Assembly (NCBI GenBank): GCA_948567375.1
Contig: OX419762.1
Span: 54,293,034 to 54,357,033, forward strand
Source: Lunularia cruciata
Lineage: Eukaryota > Streptophyta > Marchantiopsida > Lunulariales > Lunulariaceae
Length of the DNA: 64,000 nucleotides
Reading direction: 5' to 3'
Shown: positions 42,276-55,169 of the stretch, piece after piece
Layout of the letters: every line of letters begins with the position of its first letter
How positions within the stretch are numbered: position 1 is the first letter of the stretch
Program-made: the position numbers and the translations under genes
The notes under the pieces: generated by a model
Seen by the model: the letters and a program-made list of their open reading frames with translations, nothing else
Databases searched by the model: none
What the model was told of the DNA's origin: nothing

Positions 42276-43549
42276 GTCGCAACCGCAAGTACCCCACCAA
42301 GTGCCAACACCACCAAGTGCAAATACTAACTAAGCACCACCCAATAATGTTACTCTAACCGAGATAACTACACTAGGGAAAGGGCAACTTGTAACCTGCC
42401 ATCATAATACGCACTCTCACGGTCTGCAGGTCATCACTTCCTGCCTCACCGGAGAGAAACAAAGGTAGTCTGACTGGTCATCACTCCAGCCTCACCACCG
42501 AGAGCACACCAGAGCACCAACGCTCAAAAGTCAAGGCACCTCACACAAACATGGTGCACAAACAGGAAGCAGAGAATAGAGGGGATCCAATCACAAGAAA
42601 TCTAAACAAAAACCCTCCATCTCATAACACAACACGGGATTGACTCTGCCACCATTTGGCATTTGACATAAGAGGAGTTTGTATCTAAGTCCTAAGCTAC
42701 CAGGATCACCAAGAATGGGATCAAACTGCCTCTCCTAGCCAAAGCCACATGTGTATAGATAACAGTGGCACAGTCACTATGACAACAAGTGAGGGTGGAC
42801 CAGTTGGCTAGGGCACCAGTCTAGGAACAAGAGATCTAGGGGTCAAACTCTGTTGTGCACAATCTAGCAGGAAAGGCAGATTTTGCCAACCAATGACCAA
42901 GATCTACTCTAAACTAGCTAGCCTCACGCCAGCAAGCTGGCTTGCTGGCCCTTCTAGGCCTTCGTAGCCTCTCATAGCCCACAGCCCTATGCCTCGAAGC
43001 CTCTAAATGCCCAAATGAGGCCTTTCTTGTTGCCACTTTGAACCTCCTCCAAAATTGGCAAAACTTCTCCAAATCTGCGAAACTCCTCCAGATCTGGCCA
43101 AACAGCAAAAACTCCTCCAATTTTGGCCAAAATCTGACGTAAATTTGACTTAAACCCTAAAGATAGCTGTCCGCCAAATCCCCCGCTAACTTTCCACTCA
43201 AGCCAAATTGACAAAACGGGTTTTTCCAAATCACAAATTCATGAGAAGAGCTTCCCAACTCCACCTTCAATTTGACTTTTTGAGCCCAACTCGTAGCAAA
43301 TTGGTCCTGCCTTCACCTCTTGAGCTCAAAATCACAACACTGCTCAAAAATTGCTCCTTCTTTGCTCAAAATTTGGCCAGCGCTTCCGCACACCATCCGC
43401 CTAACTGCCAAATCTACATCAATTGAACGAGCTTCTGCACACTAGGGAAACACAGAACTTGAATCAAGCTACCACGATCCACCGAGCTTGGAGATACCAC
43501 CAACACTCAAAGTCCTGCACCCGATTTCTCCCTAACTTCACTTCTCTGA
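42276..43549 (-). other. 5' leader of MT element 1
   Basis: About 1.27 kb, aligned with 38661-39787 of element 2 but with an extra segment at about 43040-43135 made of repeated CTCCAAA/CTCCA-type words. It includes the SINE-like head at 42796-42860 and a small ORF beginning as in element 2 (43229). Nothing else is recognised. Confidence 0.6.
42796..42860 (+). repeat. tRNA-derived SINE-like head in MT element 1 leader
   Basis: Same A-box-like (TTGGCTAGGGCACC) and B-box-like (GGTCAAACTC) elements as at 39131-39195, with small changes. Antisense to the element. Confidence 0.45.
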
Positions 43550-44000
43550 TATAATCAGATTGCTTACCACTCTCAACTCAACTCAACTCAGATCAGTACT
43601 TGATCTGTCACTCTATAAACTGCCAACAATTGGGCACTGATTATAGTCAAGCCACACCCATTCACGCATAGAGAATCTAGGTGATGCTTGCCGGCCTCTG
43701 TCCACCATAGCCAAGAACTCTAAGGCTCAACATCAGAGAAGTGAGCTCTCTGGAGCTCACTTCAAAACTATACCCCTTGGACTCGAGCTAGCACTGAAAC
43801 CCTAACGGTCCCGCTGACGGCACACTTGACGGTGCAAACGGTGCAAAGTGACGGTGGGCCCCACCGTGAAGTCAGTACCTCGAACACAAAATCTAACTGT
43901 CGGAAAGTAGTCCCTGAGAAACTGCTAGAATAACTCTAACTACCATCACTCGAACTCCAGTGTCCGAGCATCTAGATGCAGAACTACAAATGGTGTGACA
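43550..44000 (-). repeat. A1 terminal block of MT element 1
   Basis: 451 bp from TGTCACACC at 44000 to GATTATA at 43550. It repeats A2 at 16012-16458. CTTT follows at 44001-44004 and matches CTTT at 15884-15887. There is no B block next to it. Confidence 0.9.
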
Positions 44001-44391
44001 CTTTAGTCAAAAATCACAACTAATGCATGTTCCCACTTATCACTTTTAAATATAAACTTGTACAAGGTAGGCATTTGTAAATAGCATCCTTTCTTGTTTG
44101 GTATGGCTCAAGTCAAGCTCATTGGATTGGGTCTCTTCACCCCAAGGCAAAGTGTCCTTGCTAGTCTATAATCCAAGTATCCTTGCTTTGGATTGATCAT
44201 CCTTCTCACTCTTATCCAAATTCAAGTTCCACTCTACTACAAAGTTGACTTCCTTGGCTTAGATCATATTGGTTTTCATACTTTGGATCTGACTCTGAAT
44301 TCTTTCCCATAACTAAAAAAATTTTATACTCCAAATATCATTCCTTCTCCTAAGAATAAATAAAAAACAAAAAATATAGGTATCACAGGTT

Positions 44392-44962
44392 GGAAAAATT
44401 CTATTGCTAATATGATAAAGGATTTAGTGCCATTGCTAAGGCATTGACCAAGCTGATTGTGCTTACACAAGAGTATTGTTGGAGAGATGAGAAGAGAGAC
44501 CTTTATAGAGATCAAGGAGAGCTTGACATCTGCTCCTATTCTCAAAAGACTGATCAAAGGACAACCATTCTAGGTTCATACTGATTGGAGTACATTGGAG
44601 GTTAGAGTAGTGCATACCCAACAAGATAATTAGGGAGAGGAGTTTGTGGTGGCCTATGTTTGTTGCTCCAACAATTCAACAAAGGTGAAGTATAGTTCAT
44701 ATCAAGGAGAGTGCTTAGTAGCAATTTGGGCAATAATACATTTCCAATGTTACTTATTTAGTAACCTTGTCACTCTCATCATTGACCATCAACCATGGAA
44801 ATGGTTGATGGAGTTTGACAAGCTTTCAAGGAAGCTTACTTAATAGGTTCTAATTTTACAAGAGTATGATTTTACGATTATTAATAGACCTAGAGTGGTG
44901 AACCATAATGTAGATGGGTTGAGTAGAAACTCATGTCCTAGCCAATAGGATTAGACTAGAGC
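44392..44962 (+). pseudogene. RT end and RNase H relic of MT element 0
   Basis: It resumes where 11841 stops, sharing GGTTG. It encodes, with breaks, SLTSAPILKR, HTDWS (catalytic Asp kept) and the segment with SYQGECLVAIWAI and LIIDHQPWKWLM, all typical of Ty3/gypsy RNase H. It ends at the AGAGC join with the repeat at 44963. Confidence 0.8.
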
Positions 44963-46856
44963 TGTGACAACCTGGCAAATATCACTTTTGCAGTAATCAG
45001 GTAAGTAGAGTTCGTTCTTGCAGAGATACGAGTCAGAATTGATAAAATACAAAGTCAAATAGTAACAATGTAGTTCTTCTTGGTTGCGTCTTTAATCTTT
45101 CAGGTAGAAACCACACCTAGAAGAGAGTAACACAAGCACTGATTCTCAATCTTATCACAAATTAGCACTCCTTAATCACAACTCCTTCAATTCTTTCCAA
45201 ACAATCTTTATTGTGATGATTTAGGCTCTCCCAAAAATGACACTTCACTGCAAAACTACTTCGCCTCAGAATTGTGTTCCACCCTTCCACTAAAGGCACA
45301 ACTTCCTTGATCAAAATTGCTTCACATCAACCTCGCACTACACTCACAAATGCAGAATACTACCAACACTACAATTCCTCTCAGATCTGTCAAGGCATTG
45401 CTCCGATTGCACTTCACTTAGGATCAAACACACAGAATGAAGATCAAGGCTACAAAATCCAACATCCATAGGCACACTAACTTGCACTTCAAATTTCTCC
45501 ACACACTCACAAACATAGACACAAAGTTGATACTCGGAATCAAGCTTAAGCGACGAGCACTACTTCACAACACTTTGCTTTATCTATTCTTAGAAATAAT
45601 GAGCACTGAACAACAATTCCTTGTGAATGTCACTCTTTAAATAGTGAAGCAATCGACAGTTATCTTTGTAATGCACCTCTTCCTAACAACTCTTCCTACC
45701 TGCAGATCCGAAATGACAATGCATCTCTTTATATCTGCCTCTTCAAATCTAAAATTAGTTACTAATCTGATCCGATGTCTACTTCTTCTTCGTCTTTCAA
45801 ACCTAAACCCAAAGTAACTTCACTCCCTACTACCCTGTCTTGGGGTTTCACAACTCCTAATTCCTCCACTAATTCTAACACTTCTCCTTCCTGATCTGCA
45901 ATTCCTATCATAATTAAGCCTTCTAAATCTCTATCTCTTGACACACTCTTCTCTAAAGTGTCAAATGTCAAATCCAAAGACTCCTGCACTCCTACCTCTC
46001 TTACTTTGGGTCTAACTACTATCAATTCCTTTACTAATTCTATTGTATCATCATCAAGAATTGTAATTGAAAGCATGGGTACACTATTTACGCCTTCAAT
46101 TTGTAACCACTTTCCCCTAAATCACTCATGTTACTGACCCGAAGACACTTACTATCTGATCTTGCACTTCGGGTTCATTCACTACTGCTATTTCTCCTTC
46201 AATTTCTATTCCATCTTCAATTTGAACTGAAATTGAAGTCATGGGTATCCTAATTAACTTATTTTCCCTACTCTAACTTCCTCTAATGCCTTTGCCAAGA
46301 TTCCTGAAGTCACCTTCACTACACTCCAAGGTCTGACTACCTTGGGTTGAATCATATTTATCTTGAGGTGAAGCCTTTAGACCCGAAGTCATGTAAACCC
46401 AAAGTCACATTGACCCAAAGACACCAACCCGAAGTACATCTACTCCAGAAACTTCAAATACTTTTAACTTCTTGCACAAACCTCCAAACTCTACGGTTTT
46501 GGTGGCACTGGAAAGCACCTGAATAAGACACTTCCAACAAGATATAGCATGCTTGATTTGGACTTGTGGTCATTGAGATATGGCCCCCGTAGTATTCCTG
46601 ACTTGTAACATTCATTCCTCCTTTGGGTTTGCCCTCCTTCAGCGCCTGATCCGAGTTTTTTCCTCCTCTAACACGAAGTAAGCTTCTTTGGGTCTGATCC
46701 AGTCCAAATCCTTCTTCCTCTTACATGAAGTCTACTTCCTCGGGTTTGATCAAAACACAAGTTTCCACTCATTTCTTCTCCATTTGGTTTCAATTTGGTT
46801 TTAGCAAGGCACTTCTTCTTCAAAACTCGTCCAGAATGAAAAATGTAGGTAACACA
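44963..46856 (+). repeat. ~1.89-kb TG...CA repeat, solo-LTR-like, TSD AGAGC
   Basis: Begins TGTGACAACC and ends GTAACACA; AGAGC is duplicated exactly (44958-44962; 46857-46861). It aligns along its length with 7013-8955. The minus-strand ORF 46076-45762 (104 codons) shares IADQEGEVLELVEELGVVKP with the other copy, so a real coding stretch may once have existed. No retroviral domain is visible. Confidence 0.7.
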
Positions 46857-48470
46857 AGAGCATGTTAACATGGTGAGATAGGTGAGGAGATGGTGTCAAG
46901 TTGGCATGCATCTATTGTTTATGTATGTTATTTGAGGCTATAATGGTATCTCTCTTAGTTTAGATAAGAGTAGTTGTTGAGGTCACTAATCTCTAGGGTG
47001 AAGATATTAATATAGGTCAACAAGACATTCATGACAATGTCTTAAGGATGGATTATCTTTGGATTGTTGTTATAGGTGGCATAAGTGCCAATGAGAGAGA
47101 CTGTATCCTTCAACAAGCTAGGTGGTTTAAATTGGAGGGTAAATAATTTCTTTGTGTATAGGAAGATAGTAGAGTGCAAGTAGTACTACTTCCATCTTAG
47201 AGACCATAGTAGGTATGTCATGCTCATAAGGAGTTAAGGCATTTTGGAGTAAAGCATACATATACCTTACTCTAGAGTAATTATTAGTGGTGTAGTATAT
47301 AGAGCAATGAATAGTAGTTTGTTGCCAGATGTGTGGTTTGTGACCAAGTTGTAGCATCATTTAATGCTCTCATGCCATAGTTACACCTATTACCTATCAT
47401 GGAATTAGGTTACCATTGGAGTTTGGACTTTGCTTGACTTTATCATTGATTGTGAGACATCATTGGTATGTTTTGGTTATGGTGGAGCACTTCTCTAAGT
47501 GGATTGAGTTGGTGGTAGTTCTTGATAAGTATAGTGAAGGGATATCTTCCTTGTTCTTGGATTGGTTCTTAGTCATTTTGGTGCACCAGTTGAGTTTTTG
47601 ATTGATCAGGGTATAGACTTCTTGGGAGAGTTATACATCTTATGTGGCAAGGCCTTGATTGATCATCATACTACTCTTGAGATCACCCTGAGGCACATGG
47701 CTTAGCATAAAGAGTGGTTCAAATAGTGAAGAGAGGATTACAGAAGTATGATATGCAAAGAGGACACTTGGGAGATTGGGATCTTCAATTACCTTGGTTG
47801 GCCATGGGCTATCAGTTCAGCTAACAAGCCTTCTTAACATCCTTCTTGCTTTACTTTCTACTCTATGAATGAGATCCAAATTTACCTATAGCCATTTTTT
47901 GTGATGTTACTATAATTTTGGACTTGGATGATCCAAACATATGGATAATTGCATATTCTCAATAAGCAAAGACCTTTTTGAGAGTGATGTCAATAGCCTT
48001 TGAGAATTTAGTGATTGCTAAGCATAGGGATACCTTGCATAATGTTACTATTTGAGGAGGAGATTATAGACCCTCAATCCATTAATTTCATTTGAGTGAT
48101 TTTGTATATCTACAATAGATTGCACAAACAACACTTGATGTGACTATAGTTGCACTATTGTGAGAGTGCATGAGGGTTTTCTTTCCAGATTCTTCATGTT
48201 GGAAGAACTTGATGGTGTTGTTTGGAAGGATCATGTGTGCAATTGTGCACCATGCCACCTCCCAAACACTGATGGCATTATGGACCCAAGCTTGGTAGTT
48301 GTACATGCAGGCTTTTGGTGTATATTATGTGATTATTTTGCTGGAGATGCTATTATGTTGGTGTGTGATGGTTTTTTGAGAGGATGGCATATGGTATGTT
48401 TGACTCCTCCCTTCATGGTGGTTCCTCAAGGATAGTAGGTATGTTCTCAATGTACTTGACCTATAGTTAG
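46857..48470 (+). pseudogene. integrase-PHD relic of MT element 0
   Basis: Broken coding for the HHCC region (about 47200-47400), the integrase core (HHWYVLVMVEHFSKWIELV at 47456-47512) and, at 48160-48470, the PHD finger with CILCDYF, LVCDGFLRGWHMVC and CSQC, where one Cys of CDSC is now Gly (CDG). The PHD finger's presence in this oldest copy shows that it was acquired early in the family. Confidence 0.8.
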
Positions 48471-48625
48471 TTCACTCTTATGTGATACAGCTTGAAAACA
48501 GGTGACTAACAATGGGGCTCAATAGTACACAGCTTCTTGATCTTTGCCCATCATAGGGCATATCATATACTTGGATTAGATGGCTATCTAGAGTTAGAGG
48601 GACCTAACCGCCAACTTGAGGTGCA

Positions 48626-49260
48626 ATTGTGGCATTTAGAGTTTATGTATTACTTGTACATCTATAGTGTATTATGTTGAGAATGATGTATATTATGTAG
48701 CAATGTATATATGCATGATAGCCATCATGACATTTGTAGCACCAAAGCTAGTTTTCTCAAACACTAGAGTGATAGTCTTGGCGGTCAAAGTTATATTATT
48801 AATTTCTCTAAGTCTACTTAGTGGCGGCAAGATTTTTGTTTAGGGCTATTGATCACACCATCACTTGCACCATTTGCACAATCAGATGGGCAGACAAAAG
48901 TGCCATTAGGACTGGAGATCCAAGACGAGCAAAGAGTTACCTTCAAAGTGCAACTACAAAGAACTCACTTCTTCAATGTTGAGCCTTTGAGTTCTTCGCT
49001 ATGGTGGAAAAAAGCCAATGAGTGTCACTAGATTCTCTTAGCTAGAGTGGGTGTGGTTTGATTGTAATCAGTTCTGGTTATTGGTAGATTTTTAAGTTGA
49101 AGATTGATTTTTTATCCAAGTTGAGTGTGATTTGAGTTAACATTCAACTCATTATTGTGGCACTTTAGAGTATATGTATGACTTTTATATGAGTTTTGCT
49201 TCTATATTGTATGATGTTGACAACAATGTATGTTGTGTAGATATTTATATACATAAGACA
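48626..49260 (+). repeat. B1-A2-B2 3' terminus of MT element 0
   Basis: B1 = 48626-48720, A2 = about 48723-49153 and B2 = 49154-49260 (107 bp, ending ATAAGACA). All three align with those of elements 1 and 2 despite decay. B1 again follows the coding end directly, without an A block in front of it. The A1 block of this copy is missing with its 5' end. Confidence 0.8.
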
Positions 49261-52034
49261 AGGTCTACCATCTCCACTTCACTCCGGACAACTTCTTCTT
49301 CCATCTATGATCCTTGGGGTGACAAAGACACACTCATTTGGCTTGCTCACTCATCATTTTCCCTTTTGAGAACACATTTTAAAATGTGTAGTAGTCCTCT
49401 CTACCTTCTTTGGCTTATGAGAGCATCAACTTTGCTTCCTCTTAACCCTCTTCTTCTTTGGACTAGGACTCTATCTCTAATTCCCTTATGGTCAATTCAT
49501 ATTCCTTTAGGTCAGTTTTTCTTTGTATTCCATTTCTTCTTTGGACAAAATGTCTATTACCTCCACTTCTTATGTTCTCTTTTGCCACGTACTTTCCCTT
49601 GTCACTGGCTTGGTTGGAGAAGTAGAAATTTCCCTCTTTTGAGTCACTTTATCCCTCATCACTTCCAAATGCATACTTGTACTTACAAACTCCTTGTTTG
49701 CTTCCCAAATAGTTCTTATCATTGACTCTCCTTTGGGTTGCAAAGCAAAGTAGACCTTTGAGCAGAAATGTCTTGGGAACCATTGCCTTTCTTTTTTGGT
49801 CAACAACACTTCAGCTCCATGTAGAAGTGGATAGCAAAGGGAGCATCGTAATGAGGTCTCACACCTTCCTCCAAGTCTTTGATTATGTGTTATTGTACTC
49901 ATAGAACATCCAATCCCAATTTGCTACTACACCTTGGAATACATACTCAAAGAAGATGGCCATATTGATCATTAAGTATGTTTTTCAATGAGGATTGAAT
50001 GGCTTAATGAGCAGCAACACAATAATCTTGAATGCCAAGTCTTTATATGCTCAACTCTCCAAAGATATGTGTCAAACACTCTTTGTTGGACAAGTTTACA
50101 ACCTTCTTGATCATCTCTTTGCCTACATTGTTGAACTTTGGGTCAAATGTCATATAAATCAAATTACCTATATCACTATTAAACACCATCCACATGTGCT
50201 CTTTGGTCATACGTATGGATTCCCCTAAAGATTACATGACTCCTTTGGTTTTCCACTTATTATCTTGTGCAATACAACCAATGACTCAAAGTCTCAATTC
50301 CATAGAAGGAAAGATAAATTTAGTTTTTGAGATATATCCTCCTCACTTCCATGTCTCACTTATTGATAGTAGGATTATGATAAATGAAGGTCACTACTTT
50401 CTGGGTTTCATTCCTCTCTTGACTATCTTGCAACTCTATGCTCACTACTTTCCAACCCAGAGAATCAAAACTACTCATGCTAACTTTGGTAAGTGACTTC
50501 TTGTCTGATTTACTCTCAACAAGATTAATCATTCATAACATGCTTCACTCAAAAAATATCATGAATTAAAGATCAGGGTCTTTGCCCCATCGGTCTTTAG
50601 TTGCTATCTGATTGCAATTCTCACATGAGAATTCTTTGTTAGGTGCAAACATCCTTTGGCTATGATTTTTTAAGCAAGTAGTGGCAAATTCAAACTTCCA
50701 TATGATCTTTGGCTTAATTTTTGGACTAGTAATCTTTATCCTCATCTTTGGTTTTTTTTATTGTTCTTTGGAGTATTGACACTCCACTCTTTGGACTTCA
50801 CACTTCTCACCCCAATACAAAGAGAATAACCTTCAAAAGGAGAAATTATTCCCAAAAATATAGAAAACTCCCTCCTTGACTACAAAAATAAGAAAAAGGA
50901 AAAAAATCAAAAAAATTCTTAATACCACACTCTCTGCAAATATTCACCTTTTATGAGTAACCAACTAGCCTAATATTATTCTATCACTAATAAAAATAAA
51001 TAGGATTTATTAATATATTTCTAGTACACATTCTAAAATATTTGATACTCTTTTCAGAAACAAAGTCAAGATGATATAAACCTAGCATAATAGCACATTA
51101 TGGTATTTAGAAAAGTACCAAAATTATGGTATGGGATGCAACATTTTTCTTGGAAAAAAGACAATTATGAATCCTAGGTCAAAGAATTTCATGCCAAAAC
51201 TTGGTAGTTTTGTTCAAGACAAAAACTTAGAACCATTAAATGATTATTCAAAAAGATTATTAGCTATCATTATAATGTATACCTTTTTACTTCCCACCCA
51301 CCATAAAAAATTAATTTTTATCAAGATTAGCTTTCAAATAGTCTAACTTTTCCTCAAAGATTTTTACATTTTACCTCTTTGCTTCCAATAGATGTGGAAT
51401 GAATCCTTTCATTTTATTTGACCTGAGATTCACTTGTAAAATCATCATTTTATGTAAATTTTGCTCCATTAAAAATTACTATAAAGAATTTAATTTAGAC
51501 TTTTTTTCTTCTTCCAAATATCCAAAAGACATAATGCTTATTTGAGCAGCAAAACTGGCTTTTATAAGAGAATTTATGCCTCTTTACTTCCATCTACCAA
51601 CAAAAAGGTTTACCATAAAATCTGAATTTTACCACCATAAGGTACTATTCACCAAATGGAAGAAGCTTTCTCTTATATTTCCATTCTTATCTCTTTAGCT
51701 TCTAGTGAAGTTTTTGTGAAAATTTATTCTATCCACTCTCCAGCCAATAAATGTATCATGTCAAAATTCACTCTTGTAACAAAACATGTTTTATTCATGA
51801 TAAATCAGTTATGATAGATTTAATTTCTCTTGGTTGTGTTATTAGTACAATTATGACCTCTTACAACAATATATTTCTTGTTACTTTTAACCACAAATGA
51901 ACTCAATAAATGTTAATCTACCAATAAGTACATCTACCATAAACTATTAGTGTGATTGAGCTTAATTTTCATTTTAGCAGGGAACACTAAACACTAAACC
52001 CTTCAAGAACAAGTAAACATTTATAGCAATTTTG
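49261..52034. other. no gene recognised; decayed AT-rich DNA
   Basis: 49261-50500 has scattered open pieces on both strands (for instance minus 49902-49570 with KKERQWFPRHFCSKVYF) that may be a degraded repeat protein, but I cannot name it. 50500-52034 is AT-rich with many stops in all frames, and nothing is recognised. Confidence 0.4.
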
Positions 52035-52870
52035 ATGAGCCTTGAAAAGTAATTTTCTTGTATGTTTGCCTTTCAAGTAATGCAGTTTAGTCTTTGTAAT
52101 GTACTAGCAACACTTGAAAGGTTTATGAACATGAATTTTGGCCCATTCATTTGGAAGTTTGTGAGAGATTTTATTAGTGATTTCTATGTTATTAGGATCA
52201 AAGAAGAGCACTTTGACCACCTTATCAAAGTACTACAAAGATTAGATGAAGCTAATGCTTCATTAAAGCCAAATAAGTGTATTTTTGGTGCATTAAAGAC
52301 TTTTGTTAGAGCATAGAGTGTCTAAGGAGGGTAAAGCTACTGATCCAAGAAGGTGAAGATGATATTAAAACTACCATTTCTATCATTTGTTAAAGTTGAG
52401 ACCTTTTACATGAATGGTAGGAATTTATTGGAGGTTTGTTTTCTCTTTTTCTCATAAAGCTCATACTTTGACTGTTTTTTTTTTGAGAAATAAGGAATAA
52501 ATTATGCACTTGTTTTGGAGATGAGACACCTTTGGTAGTTGAAGAAGGCTCTTACCATGATAGTTGTGAGAGCTCCATGACCAACCACTCAAGCCTTTGC
52601 ATAGAAATCGAGTATCCTTGCTTTGTTTTGTCATGTGCTTGTGCTAAGACACGTTAAGAAGTGAGGTATCAACTTTGTAGGGTCTTTGAAAAAGATTCCA
52701 TGCAACAACATCTGTGGTCATAAATTACTTGACCAAGTGGGTGGAGGCAAGACCTTTGAAGGCCACTGATGAATCTCACGTGGGAGATTTTTGTATGAGA
52801 GGATCCTCACCCACTTTGGCTGCCCTTTAGAAGATATCTCATATCACAAAAGAAATTTGTGAACAAGCTT
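52035..52870 (+). pseudogene. RT and integrase relic of an Athila-type element
   Basis: 52062-52316 matches RT of the intact element (LCNVLATLERFMN, then FVRDFISDFYVI and HLIKVLQRLDEANASL), with FISDF for FIDDF. About 52660-52850 matches the integrase (GRFLYERILTHFGCPLE). The segment between, RNase H to the zinc-binding part, is deleted or unrecognisable. Dead. Confidence 0.75.
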
Positions 52871-55169
52871 CCTCCAAGCTCAATTTGTGATGGATAGAGA
52901 AGGAGACACACATAGTAGTGGTCATATAGGAAAATAGGGATTTTACCAAGTTACCAAGGTACTTATTGTAGTCATTTTGGTCAGTATAAGGGAGACTTAG
53001 AAGCTGAAAGGAATCCATTCCTTGAGTGAGCTTAGAGAATGGAGTGCATAAGGGGAATGAGATTTTGTGAGTATTAATTATATTTGCTAAGTAAAGAGTG
53101 AGATTTTCTACTTGAGTACTTCTATTATAGTGTTGATCTTGGAGGAAAGTCTATCTCTAGAGTACCTTTTTATGAGTGAAAGAGGATTAATTTCTATGTT
53201 TACATTGGTGAAGTATTCCCTTGGAGTCCATTTTGGAAGAGCTTTGGAATAAGAGGAGTAAAGAGCAGCTTCAAAATAAGACAGTGGACCTTAATAGCTC
53301 ATTTGATAGATTCTTATGGCATGGTTGGTCTTTTCTTCTTGAAAACTATATGAAAGTAGAATTAAGGATGTTTGAGTTGCAATCAAAATTTTGATTGGCT
53401 GAAGATCTAGAATTATCTTAGCTTGTTTGGCACTCTATACATTCATAGACTTCTTATCTCTAGGAATATTCAAATCTTGGTGAATGTATTTACTCTTACT
53501 TCTTTATGAGCATTCTCAATAATACATGGATATAATTTTCTTTTGTGTTCTTGAGTGGTTCCAAACCTTCTATTTTGATTGAGGAATTTGGTTTAACTTT
53601 TAATAGGTTCACTATATCATTTAATTACTCCCTTTATAGTTAGATTGATTGCATGCAATTCTTTTACTTTGCCTAGACCATTGTACTCATTAATCTTGAT
53701 ATGATATATATATAAAATACATAATTTTCAAAATGTGCTTTGGATAAAATGTCCCCTAAGTATTGTACTCATGGATTCTCATATAACACATCAAATATAT
53801 ATATTTTACAATATAGTTTGGACGTATAGCCTCCATGGTAAAGCTATTGAAGATTCAGGGATAAACTTAGGGATTTCAAAATTCACCTCCCACTTTGCTA
53901 AATTCATCCCCCTCATATGCCTCATATGCCACTTGTGGCCCTATTGCCAAAGTATTGTTTACCATTCTTTATTCAATCACTTATGTCCAATTTGCAAAAT
54001 GATGGATGTGGGTGCCAAAGCTACTTAGAAGGACTGGCAAAAAATACTTCAGCAGTAGGGGTTGGCGACGCTTGAAGGAAACATCCCAAGCCAAGCCACA
54101 AGTGGCACGTAGGGGAGGTGAATTTAGCAATTCCCTAAACTTATAGTTTAGATCTTCATAATTATAGATCGTTGGAGCTATGCGGTCTACTTCACAAATA
54201 TGAGATAACTATATTTGTGTGATGTGATGATCGCCAACCCTTAAAAAATAGAGTCTTGGGCTCAAGAAGCCACACAAGAAAAGATAATTGTGATTGTTGC
54301 CGTGAGGAGCACGGAGAAAGAGGACCATTATGCACCATGACTAGCCTCAAACCCATTTGTACCCTTGACCATCTTCGCTAAATTTTATAGAATCTTCTTC
54401 ATATTTTATAGAATCTTCTTCAAGGAGAACACAAGGATCTTTGCAAAGGAGTGGAGCTATAATAGTCTTCATAGCCACACTCTCCTCGTTATTAGTTACC
54501 CTACAATGCTCCCAAACAATATTAAGTTTATATAGGTATACAATGGTTGTGAGAGCTCGTCACACTCTCGTCAATATTGATCACCCTACAATGCTCCGAT
54601 ACACTAGATCTTAGGTATTCTGCGGTTGTGTGATCTCTTCTCCATTCACCCTTCCAAGCTAACATATCCTTAGAGGATTCTTGTTTTACAATTCAGCACT
54701 CGGCAATTGCTAGGTGTGGTTAGACATATCAATTTTCGTCATGTCGAGGCTTTGTATTATTTCCCGGAGCCTTATGCTCCTTTTAGAAAAAAAGATTCAA
54801 TAGCACAGTGCTTGGTATCCCCTTTTGTTTTCCTTTGGGGATTATATTTAGCTCGGATTTCACGTCACACACAATAGAAGTACAATTTGACTAAGATGCA
54901 GAATGCTGCACCTAGTCGTAGAATTAACTTCAGATACAAATAATTCTGTAAAATATAGACTCGCTTCAATAAACATGATGAATGTTCTTCCCACAATAAA
55001 GTGACCAAGCTACTTATTACCATTCATGATATCAAATAGATTCCGCAATGAAGCCTCCTACTCTGGATATGCTCATGATGCCTTCAGCAGAAACCGCTGT
55101 TCTGTTGGTTTGGGGTCAAAAGATTAGATCATGACTTCTGAAGGTCGTCCCTTTTCTATTTTCTCTACT
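52871..55169. other. no gene recognised; decayed repeat DNA
   Basis: Stops in all frames. It contains an imperfect inverted repeat near 53890-54130. From about 54250 onward the composition grows less AT-rich, marking the way out of the repeat block. Nothing else is supported. Confidence 0.4.
53888..54130. repeat. imperfect inverted repeat, ~45-bp arms
   Basis: The arm at about 53896-53940 (GCTAAATTCA...CCACTTGTGGC) is complementary to about 54092-54130 (GCCACAAGTGGC...GGAGGTGAATTTAGC), with one gap. The arms could fold into a stem with a ~150-bp loop. It could be a MITE-like relic or a hairpin; no clear target duplication is seen. Confidence 0.4.

Larger units (their letters stand above)
15888..44000 (-). 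mobile_element. MT element 1: methyltransferase-carrying gypsy element, TSD CTTT
   Basis: Outer ends are TGTC... (reading down from 44000) and ...GCACGACA (at 15888), flanked by CTTT at 15884-15887 and 44001-44004. Net length is about 9.9 kb after removing MT element 2 (22734-40238) and a solo LTR (20195-20872). The order on the minus strand is A1, leader, Gag, protease, methyltransferase, TAG, RT, RNase H, integrase, PHD, polypurine tract, B1, A2, B2. Numerous stops make it inactive. It is older than element 2, which lies inside it. Confidence 0.9.
11842..44391 (+). mobile_element. Element C: diverged TG...CA element, host of MT element 1, TSD GGTTG
   Basis: The left end TGTGACAACCC (11842) and right end GGTATCACA (44391) match those of the ~1.9-kb repeats. 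GGTTG precedes 11842 and follows 44391, and MT element 0 continues across the gap in register. Net of nested insertions it is about 3.7 kb: 11842-13799, 14487-15887 and 44005-44391. That is longer than the two ~1.9-kb copies, so it may keep internal sequence they lack. The minus strand of 13799-12961 looks like a broken coiled-coil coding region (QKAKDKLERM). Element class is not settled. Confidence 0.65.
5798..49260 (+). mobile_element. MT element 0: old methyltransferase-carrying gypsy relic, host of the nest
   Basis: Pieces at 5798-7012, 8956-11841, 44392-44962 and 46857-49260 align in order with MT elements 1 and 2: gag, protease, methyltransferase, RT, RNase H, integrase, PHD finger and the B1-A2-B2 end. 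They are separated by a repeat at 7013-8955, the 32.5-kb nest at 11842-44391 and a repeat at 44963-46856, each with a matching or near-matching 5-bp duplication. The 5' end is lost at the chromovirus fragment. It is riddled with transitions and stops and is the oldest MT copy here. Confidence 0.85.

Noticed and set aside
49174-49725. 183-residue + strand ORF
   Set aside because: It begins inside B2 of the MT relic and has no motif; the opposite strand looks at least as protein-like. Probably chance.
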